From positions 1 through 45,507 of the forward strand of contig JALWOZ010000028.1 of assembly GCA_027083345.1 (NCBI GenBank): a stretch of DNA of 45,507 nucleotides. The letters are read 5' to 3'. The translations under genes and the position numbers were made by a program. This stretch comes from Candidatus Kaiserbacteria bacterium. GTDB taxonomy: Bacteria > Patescibacteriota > Minisyncoccia > Phycocordibacterales > UBA2100. Below the pieces are notes generated by a model. The model searched no databases and was not told the origin of the DNA. It worked only from the letters and a program-made list of their open reading frames with translations. Every line of letters starts with the position of its first letter. Positions within the stretch are counted from its first letter, which is position 1. Of this stretch, positions 27,049 to 35,498 are shown one piece after another.

Positions 27049-30000
27049 TTATAAGTTTTTCACGGCATCGGCCATAAAGCTTTGTTCACTATCTCTTAAT
27101 GATATTTTGCCTTTTATTAACACGCATTTATCAGTTTTTAGTCTGTCTTTATATAATTCATAGACTTTAGGGAATACAATAACCTCTATAGTGTCGTTAT
27201 AATCTCCTATACGCACAAAGGCCATCTTATCTCCCTTTTTTGTTAAGATTATCTTTACTTCCTCTATGAGGCCGGCTAATGCTGTGGTTACTCCAGGTCT
27301 GGTATCTTTCTTGGTGGTGGCTATGTCTTGTTTACCCTTGAGTTTGTCTTTGTGAGTATCTAGTGGGTGTCCTGATAAAAATAGACCAAGGAGCTCTTTT
27401 TCATAACCTAACTTTTCTTCTGGTGGCATGCTGGGGTGATCTTGCAATTCTATATATGATGTTGAAGAACTTGTCTCTGTAGATCCAAATAAAGAGTCTT
27501 GATCTTTTGGTTTGTTATGCTCTTCTTTGTAATATTGGAGTATAGTATCTACATTTGCCAATAGTCTACCTCGTTCGGCAAATTCATCTAGAGTTCCCGA
27601 TTTTATTAGAGCCTCTATAGAACGTTTATTTAAGTTATTGTCATCTATGCGGATTAAGAAATCAGCAAGACTCTTATATTTACCATTAGCTTTTCTTTCT
27701 TCTACTATGGTCTTTGCTATACTCTCCCCAAAGTTCTTTATAGAATTAAGTCCGAAGCGTATTTGCCCAACAGGGTATTTTACAGCGTCTATTGATTTGG
27801 CAAAACTACCATCATCATTAAGGACAACTGAAAATACACCGAGTGAGTCATTTATACTCGGTGGCAGTATATCTATGCCCATCTTTTTACATTCTTCAAC
27901 TATTTCAAATATTTTTTCTGTATCTCCTGCGTCGGCAGTTAATAGAGCAGCCATGTATTCAAGAGGGTAGTTGGCCTTCATGTATGCAGTTTTATATGCC
28001 AGAGCTCCGTAGCTCACGGCATGAGCTTTGTTAAAGCCGTATGCTGCAAACGTCTCTATACTCTCCCATAGTTTTTTTTGTGCACTCTCTTTCATCCCTC
28101 TTTCTACACATCCATCGTGGAATTTTTGTTTTTGTTCTGCCATTATCTCTGGTATCTTCTTGCCCATAGCTTTCCTAAACTTGTCGGCCTCAAGCCAAGT
28201 GTACCCAGCCAATTCAACAGCAATAAGCATAATGTCATCTTGGTACATTAGTATTCCGTAAGTGGATTTTAGGTACTTCTCTAATCTTGGGTCTGCATAT
28301 GTAACACTATTTGGGTCGTACTTGCCTTTTATGTAATTAGGGATGAATTCCATCGGCCCAGGTCTATATAAAGCCACCATAGCGTTTAGGTCATGTATTT
28401 CAGTGGGCTTTAACTCCATTAACCATTTAGTCATGCCCGAGCTCGCCATTTGGAATACCCCCATAGTGTGACCCGCAGAGAGCATTTTATAAGTTTTCTT
28501 ATCGTCTAGAGGCAACTTATTTACATTTATATCTATATTTTGTATTTTTTTAACCCTTTTAACAGCGTCTGCAAGTATCCCTAAGTTTTTAAGTCCTAGG
28601 AAGTCAAATTTTAATAATCCTGCATCTTCTACTCCATGCATGTCATATTGGGTTATTAGTTTACCTTGACCTGTTGTACTTTTAGGGTCATATTGTACAG
28701 GTATGTAGTCCGTAACATCTCCTGTGTCTGAAATAACAACTCCTGCTGCGTGGACTCCTACATGTCTCGCATTGCCTTCTAGCTGTTTAGCATAATCTAT
28801 TATCTCTCTAACTTCGTGCATTGTCTTATATGCTTTAGCAAGTTCTGGCTCTAACTCCATAGCTCTGTCTATTGTCATGGGGAAGCCTTGAGCACCAAAA
28901 GGTATTAATTTTGCTATTTTATCTCCAAGTCCATAAGATCCACCCAGAGCTCTATTAACATCGCGTACTACGGCTCTGGATGCCATAGTACCAAAAGTAC
29001 CTATTTGGGCTACAGCATTAAAACCATATTTCTCTCTAGCATAATTTATCATATCGTCTCTTTTATTGTTAGGTATGTCCATGTCTATGTCGGGTGGGCT
29101 TGGGCGTTCTGGGTTTAGGAAGCGTTCAAAAGGGAGGTTATACTCTAGAGGATTGATAGATGTAATGTCTATTAAATAAGAGACAAAAGAGCCGGCCGCA
29201 GAGCCTCGTGTATTGGTAAGTATATTTACGCTCTCGGCCCACCGCATTAGGTCTGACACTACTAAAAAGTATGGAGAGTATCCTTTTGTTTTTATTATAC
29301 CTAGTTCGTATTCTATGCGCTTATTGATATATTCAGTAGGCTTTATATTTCTGCGTTGTAGGCCGGCCAGAGTATCCTCTCTTAGCATATCGTCATAATT
29401 CTTACCATCTTTTTTAGGGAATGCGGGGAAGCGCCAATCTCCTAAATTCAGGTCTACATTACTACACATCTCAGCAACCTTTTGGGTATTTTTTAATAAA
29501 TCAGGTTCATTTTTAAAGAGTTTATGCATTTCGTTCGTCGTTTTGAAAGAATAGTCTTCCTCATTTTCTAAATCTTCATCTGTTAGTCGTCTAGCCTGTT
29601 GTATTTTATTGGCTAGAGTCCTTGCTACTCTGTCTTTTGGATTTAGATAATATACATCGTGAGAAGCAAGCATGGGTATATTTACCTCTAGAGCTATTTT
29701 CTTTATTTTCTTTATTTTATCTTCGTGTCCCAGTAGTTCTGGGTGATGTGTTATCTCAAAATATAATCTATCTTTATATATTTTTAGATACTGTTTTGCT
29801 CTTTGGGTCGCTACTTCTAAATCTGCATTATCTATAGCTTGACTTACAGAGCTATTGTTAGTCGGTAATATTGCTATTAATCCCTCATTAAATTCGTCTA
29901 ATAATTCTAAGTCTACTCTCGGTATGCTATTGTGCATACCTTCTAAGTTGGCTTTAGTTACCAGTTTGATCATGTTTAGATATCCTTGCTTAGTTTTAGC

Positions 30001-30297
30001 TAACAATACTAAGCGAGTGTATGCATCATCCGTCTTATGCTCTTTGTCTTGCATTTTGCGAGGAGAGATGTATAGGTCTACTCCTATTATTGGCTTTATA
30101 TCATTCTTTTTACATTCTTTATAAAACTCTATTGTAGAGTACATATTACCATCCTCTGTTATAGCTAGAGCCTGCATACTGTCCTTCTTAGCTACACTTA
30201 CAAGCTCTGGAATCTTTGGTAGAGCATTAAGCAGAGAGTAATGCGAATGTGTATGTAAGTGTGTAAAAGGAGTTTTTGAAGATGCGTCTTTAGTCAT
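27049..30297 (-). CDS. dnaE: DNA polymerase III subunit alpha
   Basis: PHP-like THLHTHSHYSLL, RGSAAGSFVSYLIDIT, PDIDMDIPN, ALYRPGPMEFIPNYIKGK, YGFNKAHAVSYGALAYKTAYMKANYP. Start at 30297 preferred over 30336 (TATAAT lies between). Confidence 0.96.
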   Translation of the reverse strand: MTKDASSKTPFTHLHTHSHYSLLNALPKIPELVSVAKKDSMQALAITEDGNMYSTIEFYKECKKNDIKPIIGVDLYISPRKMQDKEHKTDDAYTRLVLLAKTKQGYLNMIKLVTKANLEGMHNSIPRVDLELLDEFNEGLIAILPTNNSSVSQAIDNADLEVATQRAKQYLKIYKDRLYFEITHHPELLGHEDKIKKIKKIALEVNIPMLASHDVYYLNPKDRVARTLANKIQQARRLTDEDLENEEDYSFKTTNEMHKLFKNEPDLLKNTQKVAEMCSNVDLNLGDWRFPAFPKKDGKNYDDMLREDTLAGLQRRNIKPTEYINKRIEYELGIIKTKGYSPYFLVVSDLMRWAESVNILTNTRGSAAGSFVSYLIDITSINPLEYNLPFERFLNPERPSPPDIDMDIPNNKRDDMINYAREKYGFNAVAQIGTFGTMASRAVVRDVNRALGGSYGLGDKIAKLIPFGAQGFPMTIDRAMELEPELAKAYKTMHEVREIIDYAKQLEGNARHVGVHAAGVVISDTGDVTDYIPVQYDPKSTTGQGKLITQYDMHGVEDAGLLKFDFLGLKNLGILADAVKRVKKIQNIDINVNKLPLDDKKTYKMLSAGHTMGVFQMASSGMTKWLMELKPTEIHDLNAMVALYRPGPMEFIPNYIKGKYDPNSVTYADPRLEKYLKSTYGILMYQDDIMLIAVELAGYTWLEADKFRKAMGKKIPEIMAEQKQKFHDGCVERGMKESAQKKLWESIETFAAYGFNKAHAVSYGALAYKTAYMKANYPLEYMAALLTADAGDTEKIFEIVEECKKMGIDILPPSINDSLGVFSVVLNDDGSFAKSIDAVKYPVGQIRFGLNSIKNFGESIAKTIVEERKANGKYKSLADFLIRIDDNNLNKRSIEALIKSGTLDEFAERGRLLANVDTILQYYKEEHNKPKDQDSLFGSTETSSSTSYIELQDHPSMPPEEKLGYEKELLGLFLSGHPLDTHKDKLKGKQDIATTKKDTRPGVTTALAGLIEEVKIILTKKGDKMAFVRIGDYNDTIEVIVFPKVYELYKDRLKTDKCVLIKGKISLRDSEQSFMADAVKNL

Positions 30298-30335
30298 TAA
30301 GTAGATTATACCATTTAGTAGTATAATTATGAACA

Positions 30336-30965
30336 ATGAGCAAACAAGAGTATGTTATAGGTATAGATGAGGCTGGTAGGGGGCCTATTGCCGGGCCAGT
30401 GGCTGTTGGGGGATGCATAATACCAAACTTAGTACTTGAAGTACTAAGTAAAGAGCTTTTGGATAAGTTTATGAGGGGTAAGTTAAAGGACTCTAAGAAG
30501 CTGAGTGAGAAAAAGAGGGAAGAGATATTGAAATGGATGCAAGAGTTGCAAAAGGTAGGCAAGCTAGACTTTGCTGTGAGTATGGGTAGTGCAAAGACAA
30601 TAGATAAGTATGGTATAGTGCCAACAATATCTCGCGCAACATCGCGCGTATTAACAAAGCTCGCATTAGGCAGAGAAGGTGACGTACAAGTAAAGCTAGA
30701 TGGTGGACTCAAAGCCCCAGAGGCCTTTAAACACCAAAAGGCCATCGTAAGAGGAGACGAGCTAGAAGTGGCCATATCTCTTGCAAGTATAGTGGCTAAA
30801 GTTACTAGAGATAAGTATATGAGAGATTTGGCAGAAGAATTTAAAAAAGAAGGTAAAGACTATGGATTTGAAAGGCATAAGGGTTATGGCACTAAGGCGC
30901 ATTATAATGCACTAGGCGAGTATGGGTTTTGCAAAGAGCATCGTAAAAGCTTTATACATTTGTAA
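30336..30965 (+). CDS. rnhB: Ribonuclease HII
   Basis: VIGIDEAGRGPIAGPVAVGGCI, LKDSKKLSEKKREEI, DRYMR-type ending, YGFERHKGYGTKAHYNAL. Confidence 0.95.
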   Translation: MSKQEYVIGIDEAGRGPIAGPVAVGGCIIPNLVLEVLSKELLDKFMRGKLKDSKKLSEKKREEILKWMQELQKVGKLDFAVSMGSAKTIDKYGIVPTISRATSRVLTKLALGREGDVQVKLDGGLKAPEAFKHQKAIVRGDELEVAISLASIVAKVTRDKYMRDLAEEFKKEGKDYGFERHKGYGTKAHYNALGEYGFCKEHRKSFIHL

Positions 30966-30987
30966 GCGTGTGCTAATCTTATAAGTA

Positions 30988-31764
30988 ATGCAGCAATTTA
31001 AATTAGATAAAGTTCCATATCCGCTAGTATTAGAGTTATTAAGTCCTAGTGACATAAAAATAACAGTAAGTCCTTCTAATTTAGAGTTACCAGAAGATAT
31101 TGAAGAACAGATAGAAAATATTTGGGCAGTAAAGCAAAAAGAAGTCACAGAGAAAGGCCTCAACTTTTATAATGGGACATCGTATCGCTTAAATGACTGG
31201 AAATATGATGATGGTATTCTCTATATTGATTTTAGTATTTTTGATTACAAGCATCGTTATGGGTTGATGACACTCACAAAAAATGGTCAGCTAGACGAAA
31301 GTAAATATAGGCACAACGGATGTTATGTGGGAGGTACTGTAAAAACATCTGATGGTAAATACTTGATGGTAGAGCTAAGCGGAAAGAGTACTAACACAAA
31401 TAAGTATGATGTTTTAGGAGGTATACTTGAGACAGACGTGTCGTGTGATTCTGGAGAATATATTTTCAATGTTATGAGGAATGAGTTATTGGAAGAGGCT
31501 GATATAGAAGCAGGTGAAATAACTAAGATGACGTTAGAGATGTTTTTCGTGGCCCTTACTGGTCATATTGGTTTTTATATGGATGTTGAGCTTAGTATTA
31601 CTGCCGAGGAGCTGCAAGAACGTGCAAAAAGCAATAAAGATATTGATATAGAGTCATTACTTTTGTTTAGTAAAGAGGAATATATAACTACTCTGCGCAA
31701 GAGTAGTGCAGCTAAAGTAATGTTTGCTAATATTGTTGATGGTGAGTCAATCTCAGGGTCATAG
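30988..31764 (+). CDS. Divergent Nudix-like domain protein
   Basis: GGILETDVSCDSGEYIFNVMRNELLEEADIE resembles a degenerate Nudix box. Confidence 0.5.
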   Translation: MQQFKLDKVPYPLVLELLSPSDIKITVSPSNLELPEDIEEQIENIWAVKQKEVTEKGLNFYNGTSYRLNDWKYDDGILYIDFSIFDYKHRYGLMTLTKNGQLDESKYRHNGCYVGGTVKTSDGKYLMVELSGKSTNTNKYDVLGGILETDVSCDSGEYIFNVMRNELLEEADIEAGEITKMTLEMFFVALTGHIGFYMDVELSITAEELQERAKSNKDIDIESLLLFSKEEYITTLRKSSAAKVMFANIVDGESISGS

Positions 31765-31817
31765 TTTTGCAGGTGATCAGTAAGTTACATGTAAGTAATA
31801 TATAGATGTTAACTATA

Positions 31818-32084
31818 TTATCTTTTTGTATTCAGTCCAGTTTTGTAACTATCAATTAATGCTTCCTTTTTATCACGACGCCATTTTTTCAGTTGGATTT
31901 CTCTTTGTCTTGCATCTGCTAAGTTATTATATTTTTCAAGAAATACTATTTCAAAATCTAGCTTATTTTTAGTAAATTTCGCACCCATTTTTGTATTGTG
32001 ATATATGATGCGTTCGTTTGGGTTTTCTGAGACGCCGATATATAAATCGTTATTTTTATTTTTTATCATATATACATATGTCAT
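31818..32084 (-). CDS. GIY-YIG nuclease domain protein (UPF0213/URI type)
   Basis: MTYVYMIKNKNNDLYIGVSENPNERIIYHN...LDFEIVFLEKYNNLADARQREIQLKKW. Confidence 0.9.
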   Translation of the reverse strand: MTYVYMIKNKNNDLYIGVSENPNERIIYHNTKMGAKFTKNKLDFEIVFLEKYNNLADARQREIQLKKWRRDKKEALIDSYKTGLNTKR

Positions 32085-32151
32085 ATTTGGATTGTAACAT
32101 AAGCCCATTCGACTCGGCCTAGGCCTCGCTCAGGGCACTCGACTCACAAAC

Positions 32152-32183
32152 GCAAAACCACCCGCATAGTAAATACGAGTGGT
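32152..32183 (-). terminator. Candidate tmRNA terminator
   Basis: On minus: AACCAC-T-CG...CG-G-GTGGTTTT hairpin then T-rich, about 50 nt past the tmRNA 3' end. Confidence 0.55.
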
Positions 32184-32230
32184 TTGTGGCTTGCCACGAG
32201 CGAGCCCCTCCGTAAGAGGGGTAAGTCGAG

Positions 32231-32607
32231 TGGAGATGGGGAGTAGTGAACTCCCGTGCAAGTAAGGTTGTCTAATTGAGTTTACGAGATCTAGATTACT
32301 CTGGAAATTTAAGTTATATACCTAAAGAGTAAACAAAAAAGTATATAACCGAGATTTAAGTTGTCGGGCCCTTAGTCAATCAAGTTAAGAGCCTTAACTC
32401 AAGATATAACGCCAGGTACACTCTATTGAGTATCAAGTGGCTGACGGTTGCATAGACCTATATTTAGGCGTATGCAAGGCTGAGATTAAGTGGTGACTTA
32501 ACCCCCCGTGAAAATTGCTTTGCACTTAAAGTTTGAGTAGCTTAATGCGTATACTCACCGCAATCTCGAACAAGAAGACGCACTTATTGTCGAATCAAGT
32601 CATCCCC
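32231..32607 (-). ncRNA. ssrA: tmRNA
   Basis: Minus strand: 5' GGGGATG pairs with 3' CATCTCC+A; T arm GGGAG-TTCACTA-CTCCC; 5' GGGGATGACTTGATTCGACA; tag frame GCA AAG CAA TTT TCA ... GCA TAC GCC TAA with stop in a TTGCATA/TATGCAA hairpin; next to smpB. CCA not encoded. Confidence 0.9.
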
Positions 32608-32741
32608 AAATAATGTACGAGTATATTTAAGCAGGCTACACAAAATACATTCTCAAACCCTCTATCCATAGCCGCCCACTGCCCCGGGTTTGATAATATA
32701 TTTTGTATATCCTGCCTCTCGCATTCTATTTGCGAATGACT

Positions 32742-33212
32742 TTAATACTCAGTTTTCAATGAACGGTTTATTTTACGTTTAGAGTCTCTTTCTTTAATGC
32801 TCTCGCGTTTGTCGTACTCCTTTTTACCCTTTGCTATAGCTATTTCTAGCTTTAGTTTTCGATTATTATTATACCACGCTAACGGCACTACTGTCAAACC
32901 TTTAGTGTTTTCAGCGTCGGCAAGCTCGAGTATTTCCTTTTTATGTAAAAGTAATTTACGTGTGCGGTATGGGTCGTATTCTTTAGGAGTATTGGCTTCT
33001 TGGTAATGGCTTATGCTGGAGTTGACAAGGTATGCCTCGTCGTCTCTCACCACTATGTGCGCCCCCATTAAACTTGCTTTACCACTGCGCACAGCCTTAA
33101 CCTCGTGACCAAATAGTTGTACACCGGCCTCAAACTTTTTCAATAAAGCATAGTCAAAACACGCCTTCTTGTTTTGGATTTTTATCGGTTTTGATTTATT
33201 TATTTTAGCCAT
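32742..33212 (-). CDS. smpB: SsrA-binding protein SmpB
   Basis: KKACFDYALLKKFEAGVQLFGHEVKAVRSGKASLMGAHIVV, EANTPKEYDPYRTRKLLLHKKEI, basic C-tail. Confidence 0.96.
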   Translation of the reverse strand: MAKINKSKPIKIQNKKACFDYALLKKFEAGVQLFGHEVKAVRSGKASLMGAHIVVRDDEAYLVNSSISHYQEANTPKEYDPYRTRKLLLHKKEILELADAENTKGLTVVPLAWYNNNRKLKLEIAIAKGKKEYDKRESIKERDSKRKINRSLKTEY

Positions 33213-33244
33213 GCTGGTACTATAACATAATATGCATAAAACAG

Positions 33245-33272
33245 TTGCTAATTGTAAAGTTTTGCGTATAAT
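33245..33272 (+). promoter_or_regulatory. Promoter for rpmF-nusB-rnc operon
   Basis: TTGCTA - 16 nt - TATAAT (33267-33272), 8 nt before ATG 33281. Confidence 0.65.
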
Positions 33273-33280
33273 GTGGCGCT

Positions 33281-33652
33281 ATGGTAAGAATGAGAATAAA
33301 CAGAAGCGCGACACGTAAGCGCCGCAGTCATCACGGACTCACAGAGCCTCGTCTTAGTACATGTAAGGATTGTGGAGCAAAATACTTACGCCACAGGGCG
33401 TGTTTAGAGTGTGGTAAGTATAGAGGGCGAATTGTTATAGATGTTGAAGCTAAGAAAGCTAAAAAGGCAACTAAGAAGATAGCTCAGCTTGAGGCTATAC
33501 ATCAAGAGAAGACCAATGAGCTTGAGGCAAAAGAAGAAGATAAAAAGAGCGTAAACAATAAGTCGAAAGTCTCTTCAAATAAAATAAAAGCGGAAAAGAA
33601 AACAAAAACTACTACTAAAAAAACCGGTAAAGACGCTAAAAAAGACAAGTAA
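33281..33652 (+). CDS. rpmF: 50S ribosomal protein L32 with long Lys-rich C-terminal extension
   Basis: RKRRSHHGL, CKDCGAKYLRHRACLECGKYRGR zinc ribbon; about 70-aa Lys/Thr-rich tail. Confidence 0.9.
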   Translation: MVRMRINRSATRKRRSHHGLTEPRLSTCKDCGAKYLRHRACLECGKYRGRIVIDVEAKKAKKATKKIAQLEAIHQEKTNELEAKEEDKKSVNNKSKVSSNKIKAEKKTKTTTKKTGKDAKKDK

Positions 33653-33658
33653 TACAAC

Positions 33659-34546
33659 ATGAGTGCACGACACATATCTAGGGGTGTAGCATTACAGACT
33701 TTGTTTGGTTTAGAGGCATTGGATTGGGATACTACAAAAGTAGAGGGGTTACTAAATAATAATGAGGAGTTATTGGAAGGGGGAGATAGAGCCTATACTA
33801 AATTGTTATTAGACGTTGTGTTGGCTAAAAAGCCAGAAATTGATACCATAATGAGCAAAGCGGCCCCTGACTGGCCTTTAGAAAAGATAGCGACAATGGA
33901 TAGAAACATCTTGAGGATAGGATTGTCAGAATTATTGTTTGATAATATCTTGGGGGTACCCCCTAAAGTGGCTATAAATGAGTCTATAGAGTTAGCTAAG
34001 GAATATGGATCTGAGAATTCTAGTAAGTTTGTTAATGGAGTGTTGGGTAGTGTATATGCGGAGATGGGGGCACCGCGCAAAGATGAGGGTAATAAGCATA
34101 AGGTAGTAGATCATTCTCCGTTAAAGAAAGAGGAGTTAGCAGGGGCTGTTGTGTATGCTCATCACGATAATGATATATATTTAGCCTTAGTGCACGATGT
34201 GTTTGGACACTGGACTTTGTCTAAAGGTAGGGTGGAGGTAGATGAGTCTCCAGAGGATACTGCAATAAGAGAGGTCAAGGAGGAGATGGATTTAGATATT
34301 AAGATAAAAGATGTTTTGGGAGATAATGAGTATATAGCAAATGACCCAAATGAAGGGCGCAAGAGTAAAAAGGTAACTTATTTTTTGGGAGAGTCTGAGT
34401 TTAACGATATAAGACTTGGCTCTAGTAGTGGCCTTGATGACGCCAGGTGGTTTAAACTTAAAGATGTAGTAAACTTAAATATATATAAAGATATTTTACA
34501 TATAGTTACTATAGCTGTAACAAAATTAGCAGAGGGGGTAAAATAA
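33659..34546 (+). CDS. nusB: NusB antitermination factor fused to a Nudix hydrolase domain
   Basis: NusB: MDRNILRIGLSELLFDNILGVPPKVAINESIELAKEYGSENSSKFVNGVLGSV. Nudix box: GRVEVDESPEDTAIREVKEEMDLDI. Confidence 0.9.
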   Translation: MSARHISRGVALQTLFGLEALDWDTTKVEGLLNNNEELLEGGDRAYTKLLLDVVLAKKPEIDTIMSKAAPDWPLEKIATMDRNILRIGLSELLFDNILGVPPKVAINESIELAKEYGSENSSKFVNGVLGSVYAEMGAPRKDEGNKHKVVDHSPLKKEELAGAVVYAHHDNDIYLALVHDVFGHWTLSKGRVEVDESPEDTAIREVKEEMDLDIKIKDVLGDNEYIANDPNEGRKSKKVTYFLGESEFNDIRLGSSSGLDDARWFKLKDVVNLNIYKDILHIVTIAVTKLAEGVK

Positions 34547-34548
34547 AT

Positions 34549-35241
34549 ATGAACATAAGAGAGTTTAAAAGTTTTGAAGATAAAATAGGCTTTAGCTTTA
34601 GAGACAAGTCTCTTTTGCAATTAGCATTTACTCATCGTTCTTTTGTTAATGAGCATAGAGAGCTTAAAGAGCATAACGAACGACTTGAGTTCTTGGGGGA
34701 TGCTGTTTTAGAGTTGGCTGTAACTGAATATTTGTTTGAGCGTTATCCAGACAAGGCAGAGGGAGAACTAACTGCTGTGCGAGCCGCTTTGGTGAATACT
34801 CAAAGTATAAGCGCTACTGCACAAGAACTAGGGATGAATGATTACTTATTACTCTCTAAAGGAGAAGAAAAAGACACAGGCAGAGCTAGACAATATATAT
34901 TAGCTAATACATTTGAGGCTCTTATAGGAGCTATACATTTAGATTCTGGTTATGGTGCGTCGCAAAAATTTATAGCAGATAATTTATTTGATAAAACTGA
35001 TAAGATAGTTGAAGGTAGACTTTGGCAAGATGCTAAAAGCAAGTTACAAGAGCTGGCTCAAGATAGGGTAAGTATAACCCCGAGTTATACACTTATTAAA
35101 GAGATGGGTCCAGATCATAATAAAGTGTTCACCGTTGGTGTAATGTTTGATGGCGTGGAGATTGCCAGAGGAGACGGTAAGAGTAAGCAAGAAGCAGAAC
35201 AGGCTGCTGCTAAGACTGCACTTGAGCTAAAGCAGTGGTAA
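34549..35241 (+). CDS. rnc: Ribonuclease III
   Basis: LAFTHRSFVNEH, HNERLEFLGDAVLELAVTEYLF, ANTFEALIGAIHLDSGY, C-terminal dsRBD. Confidence 0.96.
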   Translation: MNIREFKSFEDKIGFSFRDKSLLQLAFTHRSFVNEHRELKEHNERLEFLGDAVLELAVTEYLFERYPDKAEGELTAVRAALVNTQSISATAQELGMNDYLLLSKGEEKDTGRARQYILANTFEALIGAIHLDSGYGASQKFIADNLFDKTDKIVEGRLWQDAKSKLQELAQDRVSITPSYTLIKEMGPDHNKVFTVGVMFDGVEIARGDGKSKQEAEQAAAKTALELKQW

Positions 35242-35285
35242 TATAAGCTTATTCGACTCAATTTGTTCGCTCAGAGTAAAACAAA

Positions 35286-35303
35286 ACCCCTTTACGGGGC
35301 TTT
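35286..35303. terminator. Short intrinsic terminator, usable on both strands
   Basis: CCCC-TTTAC-GGGG; minus strand continues TTTTGTTTT, plus CTTTCTGTTTT. Confidence 0.6.
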
Positions 35304-35311
35304 CTGTTTTG

Positions 35312-35382
35312 TAGCGGGGCCTGGAATTGCACCAGGGCCTGGAGGTTATGAGCCTCCCGAGATACTTCTTCTCCACCCCGCT
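35312..35382 (-). tRNA. tRNA-Met (CAT), possibly initiator
   Basis: Minus: AGCGGGG TG GAGA-AGAAGTA-TCTC G GGAGG-CTCATAA-CCTCC AGGC CCTGG-TGCAATT-CCAGG CCCCGCT A; anticodon CAT. Confidence 0.88.
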
Positions 35383-35498
35383 ATGGGGTAGTGAGTATTA
35401 TAGATTAAATATAAGTATATGCAAGATATTTATTGAAGTTAGCGCTATACTATTAGTTATGTTAACATAAGTTTTATTAATTAGTTAATTTTTATATT

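Noticed and set aside
32608-32740. SRP RNA (4.5S), RNase P RNA or preQ1-type riboswitch at the structured spacer
   Set aside because: Conserved signatures (GGAAG..AGCAGCC loop, GAGGAAAGTC, etc.) are absent; left as unassigned structure.
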